A stretch of 64,000 nucleotides of DNA from Streptomyces liliifuscus (GTDB lineage Bacteria; Actinomycetota; Actinomycetes; Streptomycetales; Streptomycetaceae), in the NCBI RefSeq assembly GCF_016598615.1, contig NZ_CP066831.1, positions 3,844,001-3,908,000 of the forward strand, written 5' to 3'. A program made the translations under genes and the position numbers. Shown here piece after piece: positions 24,791 to 32,008 of this stretch. The notes under the pieces were generated by a model. It was not told the DNA's origin and did not search any database. It was given only the letters and a program-made list of their open reading frames with translations. Each line of letters begins with the position of its first letter. Positions within the stretch are counted from its first letter, which is position 1.

Positions 24791-25051
24791 ATGAAACAGT
24801 GCACGCACGCCGACGCGCTGCCGCATCCAGAACCCGAGCCGCTGAGCGAGACCTGCCTGGAGTGTCTGGCGGCGGGCTCGCACCCCGTGCAGTTGCGACT
24901 GTGTCTCATCTGCGGAGACGTGGGCTGCTGCGACTCGTCGCCGCTGCGGCACGCGACGGAGCACTTCAAGAAGACGGGACACCCGATCATGCGCACGTTC
25001 GAGCCCGGAGAGAACTGGCGCTGGTGCTTCGTCGACCACGTACTCGTGTGA
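24791..25051 (+). CDS. UBP-type zinc finger protein
   Basis: An 86-residue protein built on the ZnF-UBP pattern: CTH at residues 4-6, CLEC, CLICGDVGCCDSS, RHATEHFKKTGHPI. In eukaryotes this fold binds ubiquitin C-termini; the bacterial role is unknown. It starts at ATG 24791, exactly seven bases after TAATCT, with no ribosome site, which suggests a leaderless transcript. It shares a 61-base divergent promoter region with the antiporter gene, an arrangement I recall from other Streptomyces. Confidence 0.85.
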   Translation: MKQCTHADALPHPEPEPLSETCLECLAAGSHPVQLRLCLICGDVGCCDSSPLRHATEHFKKTGHPIMRTFEPGENWRWCFVDHVLV

Positions 25052-25066
25052 CGAGGGATCCGGACG

Positions 25067-25091
25067 GTTCGACCCTCTGACCGTTGGGTAC
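25067..25091 (+). promoter_or_regulatory. SigB/SigH-type stress promoter of ushX-sigH
   Basis: GTT at 25067-25069, a 16-base spacer and GGGTAC at 25086-25091 match the consensus of Streptomyces stress sigma factors (GTT-N14/16-GGGTAC/T). It lies about 210 bases upstream of ushX. The sigH operon of S. coelicolor is known to have several promoters including a stress-sigma-dependent one, so this is a natural autoregulatory element. Confidence 0.55.
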
Positions 25092-25302
25092 GTCAACCCG
25101 GCGCGCGCTCTTCCCAATTGGGCCCGCAGACCCCTAGCCACTGTGCGTATCCATAGGTTTACTATGAGTGACAGCAAGGGGTTGGGGTCCCGGGGACAGG
25201 AAACCTGAGAGCGCGATAGCGTCACCGCTGAACCACGTTGCGCGTTACCCCGGGGGGCGACCCTCGGCCCCCGAAAGAGCTTGTACCACCTTGGAGGTGA
25301 GG

Positions 25303-25716
25303 GTGTCCCAGATCGCAGGCGAGCCCGCGACCCAGGACTTCGTGGAAGTCCGGCTGCCGGCTGCGGGTGCCTACCTGTCGGTGCTGCGCACGGCCACAGC
25401 CGGCCTCGCGGCGCGTTTGGACTTCACCCTCGACGAGATCGAGGACTTGCGCATCGCCGTGGACGAGGCATGCGCGATCCTGTTGCAACAGGCGGTGCCG
25501 GGCTCCGTGCTCAGCTGTGTCTTCCGCCTGATCGACGACTCGCTCGAGGTGACCGTCTCGGCCCCGACCACCGATGGCCATGCCCCCGCGCGGGACACCT
25601 TCGCCTGGACCGTGCTGTCGGCCCTCGCCGGCAAGGTGTCCTCCTCGGTGGCCGACGACAAAACCGTTTCGATCAGCCTCTACAAACAGCGCGGCGCGGG
25701 ACCCGGGCCGGCGTGA
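25303..25716 (+). CDS. ushX: Anti-sigma factor for SigH (RsbW-like ATPase)
   Basis: A 137-residue GHKL-type protein. The N box is in EDLRIAVDEACAILL, where the catalytic Glu-Asn pattern is replaced by DEACA as in RsbW-like anti-sigma factors. The C-terminal Ser-rich DKTVSISLYKQR completes the fold. Position directly upstream of a SigB-type sigma gene matches S. coelicolor ushX (prsH). GTG 25303 follows GGAGGTGAGG. The stop overlaps the sigH GTG by four bases. Confidence 0.92.
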   Translation: MSQIAGEPATQDFVEVRLPAAGAYLSVLRTATAGLAARLDFTLDEIEDLRIAVDEACAILLQQAVPGSVLSCVFRLIDDSLEVTVSAPTTDGHAPARDTFAWTVLSALAGKVSSSVADDKTVSISLYKQRGAGPGPA

Positions 25717-26861
25717 GGAACGGGGACGGGCCGGTGCGGGACGAAGAGCGCGGCACACGGGAACTTCCCGGCAAGGGCGAGGACGGCCCGACCGGGCCTC
25801 GGCCTCTGGCGGAAGGTGTCGACGGCATCCCCGAGCAGCAGGCCCGGCCGCATCCGGAGGACGACGCCTCCTCGGCGGCCGAAGCGCCTCGGCGGGAAGA
25901 GCCGGTCGGCAAGGACGGGCGCGAGGCGCTCTCCGACAGTGACGGGCGACAGGATCCAGACGTTGCCGCGCAGTGGGGGTCCCCCCGGACGGAGTCTGGG
26001 GGAACGTCCTCGGAAGGGCGGCGGCGGGTGACGGGCGGGATCATGAGCGAGCAGCACGAGCACGAACGAAATGCCGACAGCGGCGCGTCGGGTACGCAGC
26101 ACGACCCCCACGACCGCAGTGGGGCGCGGGCCAGGTTCATCGAGCTGCGCAAGCTGGACCCCAGCAGCCCGGAGTACGCGGAGCTGCGCAACCGGCTGGT
26201 CCGGATGCATCTGCCGCTCGTGGAGCACCTCGCGCGCCGCTTCCGCAACCGCGGGGAGCCGCTGGACGACCTCACACAGGTCGCCACCATCGGTCTGATC
26301 AAGTCGGTCGACCGCTTCGACCCGGAGCGCGGTGTCGAGTTCTCGACGTACGCGACTCCGACGGTGGTCGGTGAGATCAAGCGGCACTTCCGTGACAAGG
26401 GCTGGGCGGTGCGTGTGCCGCGCCGGCTGCAGGAGCTGCGGCTGGCGCTCACCACGGCGACCGCGGAGCTCTCGCAGCTGCACGGCCGCTCGCCCACGGT
26501 CCACGAGCTGGCCGAGAAGCTGGGCATCTCGGAGGAGGAGGTCCTGGAGGGCCTGGAGTCGGCCAACGCGTACTCCACGCTGTCCCTGGACGTCCCCGAC
26601 ACCGACGACGAGTCCCCGGCGGTCGCGGACACCCTGGGCGCCGAGGACGAGGCCCTGGAGGGCGTCGAGTACCGCGAGTCCCTCAAGCCGCTCCTGGAGG
26701 ACCTCCCACCACGCGAGAAGCGGATCCTCCTCCTTCGCTTCTTCGCCAACATGACCCAGTCCCAGATCGCCCAGGAGGTCGGCATCTCCCAGATGCACGT
26801 CTCCCGCCTACTGGCCCGCACCCTGGCCCAACTCCGCGAAAAGCTCCTGGTGGAGGAGTAA
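25713..26861 (+). CDS. sigH: Stress-response sigma factor SigH
   Basis: A SigB/SigF-family sigma factor. The long form starts at GTG 25713, overlapping the ushX stop (GTGA), and has 382 residues with a 110-residue low-complexity N-terminal extension. An internal ATG at 26043 gives a 272-residue form with the complete core: region 2 (VATIGLIKSVDRFDPERG), region 3 (VPRRLQEL, VHELAEKLGIS) and region 4 (SQIAQEVGISQMHVSRLL). S. coelicolor sigH is known to yield several protein sizes, so both starts may be used. A dispersed palindrome is embedded in the extension. Confidence 0.93.
   Translation: MRNGDGPVRDEERGTRELPGKGEDGPTGPRPLAEGVDGIPEQQARPHPEDDASSAAEAPRREEPVGKDGREALSDSDGRQDPDVAAQWGSPRTESGGTSSEGRRRVTGGIMSEQHEHERNADSGASGTQHDPHDRSGARARFIELRKLDPSSPEYAELRNRLVRMHLPLVEHLARRFRNRGEPLDDLTQVATIGLIKSVDRFDPERGVEFSTYATPTVVGEIKRHFRDKGWAVRVPRRLQELRLALTTATAELSQLHGRSPTVHELAEKLGISEEEVLEGLESANAYSTLSLDVPDTDDESPAVADTLGAEDEALEGVEYRESLKPLLEDLPPREKRILLLRFFANMTQSQIAQEVGISQMHVSRLLARTLAQLREKLLVEE
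25973..26003. repeat. GGGGGTCCCCCC / TCTGGGGGA palindromic element inside sigH
   Basis: GTGGGGGTCCCCCCGGACGG followed by AGTCTGGGGGA is a common Streptomyces dispersed element, normally intergenic. Here it is in frame within the disordered N-terminal extension of SigH and encodes about ten residues rich in Gly, Ser and Pro. Confidence 0.65.
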
Positions 26862-26865
26862 CGAA

Positions 26866-26943
26866 CCGCGCCCCTGAGACAGGGGCGCGGGCACCATGCG
26901 GTTTTCTTTCAGGGGCGCGGGGAACTGCGCGATCAGCCACAAC
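26866..26943. repeat. Dispersed palindromic repeat, variant copy after sigH
   Basis: CGCGCCCCTGAGACAGGGGCGCG forms a local hairpin right after the sigH stop. It is followed by the AGGGGCGCGGGGAACTGCGC arm and ATCAGCCAC. It lies between the convergent sigH and membrane protein genes and likely serves as the sigH terminator. Confidence 0.8.
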
Positions 26944-27018
26944 GGACCCGCAGACGCAGTACGCCCTCAGCCCGCCCCGGCACACTCCGGCAGAACGCCC
27001 ACAGCGCCCCCGGACCAC

Positions 27019-27465
27019 TTAAGGCTCGCGTACCCCACCCGGCCCGGTGATCCCCAGGGCCCTGGTCGTCTCCGGGTTCACGATGAGCACCAGCGCCGCC
27101 ACAGCCACCACCGCCAGGGCGATCCCCCCGGGAATGGCGAGACTGTCGGCCTGAAGCAGGTTGTACGCGACGGGCAGCGCCATGATCTGCGTGATGATCG
27201 CCGGCCCCCTGCTCCACCCGCGCCGCAGCAACAGCCCGCGCGCCGCCAACAGCGGAAGCAGCGCGAGCACGATCAGCGTCACGCCTCCCGTGACGGCCTG
27301 GCTCCGGTCGTCCGGGTGCCCCGTGAGACCCCTCACAAGCATGTAGCCGCCACCGACCACAAGAGCGAGCCCCTCCAGCGCGGCGAGCGCCGCCGCGACG
27401 GTCAGCCGCGTGGGACGGGGTTCGGCGTCGGAGGTGTCCGGGGTCGATTTCTGCTCAGAACTCAC
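27019..27465 (-). CDS. Small integral membrane protein
   Basis: A 148-residue protein with four hydrophobic segments (residues about 22-44, 57-80, 87-105, 112-133), a hydrophilic N terminus and a short C-terminal tail. No catalytic motif is visible and I cannot assign a family with confidence. The start is GTG 27465, whose ribosome site is weak. It faces sigH in convergent orientation. Confidence 0.75.
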   Translation of the reverse strand: MSSEQKSTPDTSDAEPRPTRLTVAAALAALEGLALVVGGGYMLVRGLTGHPDDRSQAVTGGVTLIVLALLPLLAARGLLLRRGWSRGPAIITQIMALPVAYNLLQADSLAIPGGIALAVVAVAALVLIVNPETTRALGITGPGGVREP

Positions 27466-27600
27466 CCCTGAAGGGTAGCCCTCGCCCCGTACCCGCCAAC
27501 GGCCCCGGGGCACCCCCGGGAATCCGCAGCGTGCTCCCCCTCACACCTGATCCTCACCTCGGTATGGGCCGAGTACCACGCGGTAGGTACGCTGCATCGC

Positions 27601-28569
27601 ATGCGTGCACTTCTCGTGGTCAATCCGGCAGCAACCACCACAAGCGCACGCACGCGTGACGTCTTGATCCACGCCTTGGCGAGCGAGATGAAGCTCGAAG
27701 CGGTCACCACCGAGTACCGCGGGCACGCCAGGGACCTCGGCCGGCAGGCCGCGGAGAGCAAGGACATAGAACTGGTCGTGGCCCTCGGCGGCGACGGCAC
27801 GGTCAACGAGGTCGTGAACGGTCTGCTGCACGGCGGCCCCGACCCCGACCGGCTGCCCGGCCTCGCCGTCGTCCCCGGCGGCTCCACGAATGTCTTCGCG
27901 CGCGCCCTCGGTCTGCCGAACGAGCCCGTGGAGGCCACCGGCGCCCTCCTCGACGCGTTGCGCGAGGGCCGCCAGCGCACGGTGGGCCTCGGCCTCGCCG
28001 CGGGCACCCCGGGCAGTGAGGACGAAGGCGTCCCCGCCCGCTGGTTCACCTTCAACGCGGGCCTCGGCTTCGACGCCGGCGTGGTCGGCCGCGTCGAACA
28101 GCACCGCGAACGCGGCAAACGTTCCACGCACTCCCTCTACCTGCGCCAGGCGATGCGCCAGTTCTTCGGGGAGACCCACCGCCGCCACGGCACGATCACG
28201 CTGGAGCGGCCGGACGCGGACCCGGTGACCGATTTGGTGCTGTCGATAGTCTGCAACACCTCTCCGTGGACGTATCTGGGCAATCGCCCGGTGTACGCGT
28301 CACCTAAGGCCTCGTTCGATACCGGGCTCGACGTACTCGGTCTCAGCCGCATGTCGACCACCGCGGTTGCCCGGTATGGCACCCAGTTGCTCACTTCGTC
28401 CCCCGAGCGCGGACCCCATGGGAAGCATGCGGTGTCCCTGCACGACCTGACCGACTTCACCTTGCATTCGAAGGTCCCACTCCCCCTCCAGATGGACGGC
28501 GACCACCTCGGACTGCGTACGAGCGTGACGTTCACAGGCGTTCGTCGTGCACTGCGTGTGATTGTGTGA
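27601..28569 (+). CDS. Diacylglycerol kinase-family lipid kinase
   Basis: A 322-residue DAGK/YegS-type kinase. The nucleotide motif is VALGGDGTVNEV (near residue 60), followed by VPGGSTNVFARALG, and FNAGLGFDAGVVG begins the C-terminal beta domain. It phosphorylates a lipid alcohol with ATP; the exact lipid is unknown. The ATG at 27601 lies seven bases after TACGCT with no ribosome site, so the transcript is probably leaderless. Confidence 0.9.
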   Translation: MRALLVVNPAATTTSARTRDVLIHALASEMKLEAVTTEYRGHARDLGRQAAESKDIELVVALGGDGTVNEVVNGLLHGGPDPDRLPGLAVVPGGSTNVFARALGLPNEPVEATGALLDALREGRQRTVGLGLAAGTPGSEDEGVPARWFTFNAGLGFDAGVVGRVEQHRERGKRSTHSLYLRQAMRQFFGETHRRHGTITLERPDADPVTDLVLSIVCNTSPWTYLGNRPVYASPKASFDTGLDVLGLSRMSTTAVARYGTQLLTSSPERGPHGKHAVSLHDLTDFTLHSKVPLPLQMDGDHLGLRTSVTFTGVRRALRVIV

Positions 28570-28820
28570 GCGGAACGGGCTAAAGTCCTTCCACTCGAAC
28601 GTTTAGGCCAGGATCCACCCCATGGAAGTACGGCTGTGACCTAGTCGACACCGAGGAATCAAAAAAACTTTCCGGTAGGGGTTGTATCCGTCGCTGAGGT
28701 TTGCGAGTCTCTTTGTGGCGCTCGGGACGGGCCGCAACATCGCCCCCACAGAGCGCCGGAACCCCTCCTCAATTCACAGGACCACACCAGTCCGTCTGGT
28801 AGTCGGCCCTTCACTTGTTG
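28570..28820. other. Upstream untranslated region of wblE, no gene seen
   Basis: About 250 bases between the lipid kinase stop and the wblE promoter. A run of seven A residues at 28661-28667 lies within the AT-rich stretch CAAAAAAACTTT. GGAAT at 28655 and GTT at 28681 are too far apart (21 bases) for a SigR promoter. No open frame with a ribosome site is present. Confidence 0.5.
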
Positions 28821-28828
28821 AGGGATTC

Positions 28829-28866
28829 GTGAAAGCGTTCACATTCACAAGCAACGTGCATGTAAT
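28829..28866 (+). promoter_or_regulatory. wblE promoter with overlapping CRP-type site
   Basis: TTCACA at 28838-28843, a 17-base spacer and TGTAAT at 28861-28866 make a good vegetative promoter 21 bases before wblE. GTGA-N6-TCAC at 28829-28842 overlaps the -35 and matches the actinobacterial CRP consensus. Its centre would be near -37.5 if transcription starts at about 28873. The Mycobacterium tuberculosis ortholog whiB1 is known to be CRP-regulated. Confidence 0.65.
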
Positions 28867-28886
28867 ACCAAGGAGAGGTAGCAGCC

Positions 28887-29144
28887 ATGGACTGGCGTCA
28901 CAACGCCGTTTGCCGCGAGGAAGACCCCGAGCTCTTCTTCCCCATCGGCAACACCGGTCCTGCGCTGCTGCAGATCGAGGAAGCCAAGGCCGTCTGTCGT
29001 CGCTGCCCCGTCATGGAGCAGTGCCTGCAGTGGGCGCTCGAGTCCGGCCAGGACTCCGGCGTCTGGGGTGGTCTCAGCGAGGACGAGCGCCGCGCCATGA
29101 AGCGCCGCGCCGCCCGCAACCGGGCCCGCCAGGCATCCGCCTGA
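28887..29144 (+). CDS. wblE: WhiB-family iron-sulfur regulator WblE (WhiB1 ortholog)
   Basis: An 85-residue WhiB protein. Four Cys ligands for a [4Fe-4S] cluster are present (C9, then CRRCPVMEQC), followed by the GVWGG turn and a basic tail (KRRAARNRARQ). The sequence MDWRHNAVCREEDPELFFP is near-identical to WhiB1/WblE. These proteins bind sigma HrdB/SigA and sense nitric oxide; WhiB1 is essential in mycobacteria. The ATG at 28887 follows AAGGAGAGG. The gene is adjacent to pdtaS, as in mycobacteria. Confidence 0.96.
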   Translation: MDWRHNAVCREEDPELFFPIGNTGPALLQIEEAKAVCRRCPVMEQCLQWALESGQDSGVWGGLSEDERRAMKRRAARNRARQASA

Positions 29145-29255
29145 CAACCCACCCCACACGGTCCTGAGCTTGGCGGCGCGTACAGCGAGTACGCTTCTCC
29201 CGCCCCCGAGCCGCAGCGCGCAGTACCCCCGATGCGCAGATAGCAACGAGCACGA

Positions 29256-29288
29256 TGAGCCCCGGACCGGAAATCGGTCCGGGGCTCA
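29256..29288. terminator. Terminator between wblE and pdtaS
   Basis: TGAGCCCCGGACCG (29256-29269) pairs perfectly with 29275-29288 around GAAAT, followed by TTGCTGTTT. It is placed between the convergent ends of wblE and pdtaS and could serve both. Confidence 0.85.
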
Positions 29289-29401
29289 TTGCTGTTTGCG
29301 GCTGCGTCTTCGTGGTGCGCCCGGCAAGCACTGGGCAGGCTCGGAAGCTTGTGACGATTACGCAGCGTGTGCGTGGAGTAATGGTGCGGATTGCCTGTGC
29401 G

Positions 29402-30868
29402 TCACTTGTGGGGCACCACCGGAATGTCCAGGACGACCTGCGTTCCGCGCTCGGGCGCACGGACCATGTCGAAGGTGCCGCCCAACTCCCCCTCCACCAG
29501 CGTCCGTACGATCTGCAGGCCCAGATTGCCGGAGCGGTGCGGGTCGAAGCCCTCGGGCAGACCGACGCCGTCGTCCTGGACGGTGACCAGGAGGCGGGCC
29601 TCCTTGGTGCTGCCGCCGCGGACCGCGGACACCTCGACCGTGCCACGGTCGCCCTCGCGGAAGCCGTGCTCCAGCGCGTTCTGCAGGATCTCCGTGAGGA
29701 CCATGGAGAGCGGGGTCGCGACCTCGGCGTCGAGTATGCCGAAGCGTCCGGTGCGCCGGCCGACGACCTTGCCCGGGGAGATCTCGGCGACCATGGCGAG
29801 CACCCGGTCGGCGATCTCGTCGAACTCCACGCGCTCGTCCAGGTTCTGGGAGAGCGTCTCGTGCACGATGGCGATCGACCCGACACGGCGCACGGCCTCT
29901 TCGAGGGCCTCGCGGCCCCGGTCGGACTCGATCCGGCGGGCCTGGAGGCGGAGCAGGGCCGCGACCGTCTGGAGGTTGTTCTTCACCCGGTGGTGGATCT
30001 CCCGGATGGTGGCGTCCTTGGTGATCAACTCACGCTCGCGGCGCCGCAGTTCGGTCACATCACGCAGGAGTACGAGCGAACCCACCCGCGTGCCCTTGGG
30101 TTTGAGCGGGATGGCGCGCAGCTGGATCACGCCGTCGTTGCTCTCGATCTCGAACTCGCGGGGCGCCCAGCCGCTGGCGACCTTGGCCAGCGCCTCGTCC
30201 ACCGGGCCGCGGGACGGGGCGAGTTCGGACGTGGTCTTGCCCAGGTGGTGGCCGACCAGGTCGGCGGCGAGGCCGAGACGGTGGTACGCCGACAGCGCGT
30301 TCGGTGACGCGTACTGGACGATGCCCTCCGCGTCCAGCCTGATCAGGCCGTCGCCCACCCGCGGCGAGGCGTCCATGTCGACCTGCTGGTTGGGGAACGG
30401 GAAGGAGCCGGCCGCGATCATCTGTGCGAGGTCGGACGCGCTCTGCAGGTAAGTGAGTTCGAGCCGCGAGGGGGTGCGCACGGTGAGGAGATTGGTGTTG
30501 CGGGCGATGACGCCCAGGACGCGCCCCTCCCTGCGCACGGGGATCGACTCGACCCGAACGGGAACCTCCTCGCGCCACTCCGGGTCGCCCTCGCGCACGA
30601 TCCGGCCCTCGTCCAGGGCCGCGTCCAGCATGGGGCGGCGGCCGCGCGGGACGAGGTGGCCGACCATGTCGTCCTGGTACGAGGTGGGGCCGGTGTTGGG
30701 CCTCATCTGGGCGACCGAGACGTAACGGGTGCCGTCGCGGGTGGGAACCCACAGGACGAGGTCCGCGAAGGAGAGGTCGGAGAGCAGCTGCCACTCCGAG
30801 ACCAGCAGGTGCAGCCACTCGAGGTCGGAGTCACCGAGGGCGGTGTGCTGGCGGACGAGGTCGTTCAT
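29402..30868 (-). CDS. pdtaS: Sensor histidine kinase PdtaS
   Basis: A 488-residue soluble kinase: GAF-like N domain (residues 1-150), PAS domain (about 170-280), HisKA_2 dimerisation domain with phospho-His (IREIHHRVKNNLQTVAALL) and an HATPase (TEILQNALEHGF; DDGVGLPEGF; GNLGLQIV). This is the layout of PdtaS, whose partner PdtaR is an RNA-binding ANTAR regulator (not in the window). The ATG at 30868 has a weak ribosome site; GTG 30877 and ATG 30907 are alternatives. The whiB1-pdtaS neighbourhood is conserved across actinobacteria. Confidence 0.93.
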   Translation of the reverse strand: MNDLVRQHTALGDSDLEWLHLLVSEWQLLSDLSFADLVLWVPTRDGTRYVSVAQMRPNTGPTSYQDDMVGHLVPRGRRPMLDAALDEGRIVREGDPEWREEVPVRVESIPVRREGRVLGVIARNTNLLTVRTPSRLELTYLQSASDLAQMIAAGSFPFPNQQVDMDASPRVGDGLIRLDAEGIVQYASPNALSAYHRLGLAADLVGHHLGKTTSELAPSRGPVDEALAKVASGWAPREFEIESNDGVIQLRAIPLKPKGTRVGSLVLLRDVTELRRRERELITKDATIREIHHRVKNNLQTVAALLRLQARRIESDRGREALEEAVRRVGSIAIVHETLSQNLDERVEFDEIADRVLAMVAEISPGKVVGRRTGRFGILDAEVATPLSMVLTEILQNALEHGFREGDRGTVEVSAVRGGSTKEARLLVTVQDDGVGLPEGFDPHRSGNLGLQIVRTLVEGELGGTFDMVRAPERGTQVVLDIPVVPHK

Positions 30869-31279
30869 GGAGGGCACGTGTGCGAGCGTACCCGCCGGGT
30901 ACGACATGCTCCGAAATCGGCCACCCGCACGGGCCCCGGAAACACCCGCGGGCCGCGGCGCCTGAGAGGGACCCTCAACCCTCCCGGCACCGCAGCCCGG
31001 AGCAACATCGGCCGCGGGCTGTGCGGTCCCGTTCGGCCGAAGGATGAGGATCCGGTGCAGTCAGGGCAGAGAGCGCCGGCTCCTCGGTCCGTCTTCCTGT
31101 GCGGGGAAGACGGAGGCTTGGTCATTCGGACGGCTTGATCATCAAGTTGCGTTCTCAAGCTTTGTACGATTGTGGACTAGACCACTCTCGACTGTCCATG
31201 CGTTGGCGGATGTTTGTTGTTGTCTCTTTATCCAACAACTCACGTCCTACATCCACCACGCAGCCTATCCCCGAGCGGT
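30869..31279. other. Intergenic region between pdtaS and TetR gene
   Basis: 410 bases without a supported gene. It holds the pdtaS promoter on the minus strand and a strong DasR-like site at 31171-31186. An open frame on the minus strand from a TTG at 31158 overlaps this area but has no ribosome site and no recognisable product. Confidence 0.5.
31171..31186. promoter_or_regulatory. DasR responsive element (orphan dre candidate)
   Basis: TGTGGACTAGACCACT matches 13 of 16 positions of the DasR consensus ACTGGTCTAGACCACT and is itself a near-perfect palindrome (GTGG-ACTAGA-CCAC). It lies about 300 bases upstream of pdtaS and beyond the 3' end of the TetR gene, away from the das locus. Confidence 0.6.
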
Positions 31280-31912
31280 TCACGAGCGGGGCCAGATTCG
31301 CATGGCGAGTTCGGCGAGTGCCTCCAGCTCTTCCTTGGTGGCGCCGTCGCGGGCCTGCTGGGACATGCCCTGGATCATGGCCCCGGTGTGCCGGGCCAGG
31401 GCTGCCGTGTCGATGTCCGCAGGCAGCTCACCTGCGGCGACGCCGGACCTTATGCGGCTCTCGATGGCGGCGATGTTCGCGTTGCGCCGATCGCGGAGGG
31501 ACTCCTCCACCTCCGGGGTGGTGCAGTTGGTGGCCGCGTGGACGATCAGGCAGCCGTGCGGGCGACCCGGCTCCGTGTACTCGGCCGCGGCCTCGCGCAG
31601 CATCCGCTCGACCGCGGCACGGGCCGTCGGCTCCTCGGCTAGGGCGCGGTCGCCGAACGAGCCGTACCTCGCGCCGTACTCCCGCACGACCTCGTCGAAG
31701 AGCGAGCGCTTGTCGCCGAAGGCCGCGTAGAGGCTGGGGGCGCCGATGCCCATGACCTGGGTGAGGTCCGAGACGGAGGTCGCCTCGTACCCGTGCTCCC
31801 AGAACGCGAGGATCGCCTTCTCCAGCGCGGTCTCCCGGTCGAAGGAGCGGGGGCGACCGCGAGGCTTCGAGGCAGGACCGGCGGCGTCCTTGATGTCGTG
31901 GCTGCTCACCAT
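31280..31912 (-). CDS. TetR/AcrR family transcriptional regulator
   Basis: A 210-residue regulator with HTH at residues about 42-66 (ATSVSDLTQVMGIGAPSLYAAF) and a C-terminal TetR_C domain containing the Cys pair region CLIVHAATNCTT, typical of the AcrR/NemR-like group. It is divergent from an SDR gene. Two TAGCNNNNGCTA palindromes fill the shared promoter. It most likely represses the SDR gene and itself. Confidence 0.92.
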   Translation of the reverse strand: MVSSHDIKDAAGPASKPRGRPRSFDRETALEKAILAFWEHGYEATSVSDLTQVMGIGAPSLYAAFGDKRSLFDEVVREYGARYGSFGDRALAEEPTARAAVERMLREAAAEYTEPGRPHGCLIVHAATNCTTPEVEESLRDRRNANIAAIESRIRSGVAAGELPADIDTAALARHTGAMIQGMSQQARDGATKEELEALAELAMRIWPRS

Positions 31913-31925
31913 GGAGTGAATTGTA

Positions 31926-31984
31926 TAGCGGGTGCTAGAGAAATGTCCGCGGCGTGTTGTACGGTTTTTCTGTAGCGACCGCTA
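31926..31984. promoter_or_regulatory. Paired TetR operators TAGC-N4-GCTA
   Basis: TAGCGGGTGCTA (31926-31937) and TAGCGACCGCTA (31973-31984) are 47 bases apart centre to centre, one near each divergent start. TTGTAC at 31957 is a possible -35 for the SDR gene. The repeated palindrome beside a TetR gene is the expected operator arrangement. Confidence 0.7.
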
Positions 31985-32008
31985 GACAAATGAGAAGGGG
32001 GCGTCGGC

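Noticed and set aside
28655..28683. GGAAT...GTT pair resembling a SigR promoter upstream of wblE
   Set aside because: The spacer is 21 bases, while SigR promoters need about 18-19; a good vegetative promoter exists closer to the gene.
30869..31158. Minus-strand frame upstream of pdtaS starting at TTG 31158
   Set aside because: No ribosome site, no family resemblance, and it covers the expected pdtaS promoter.
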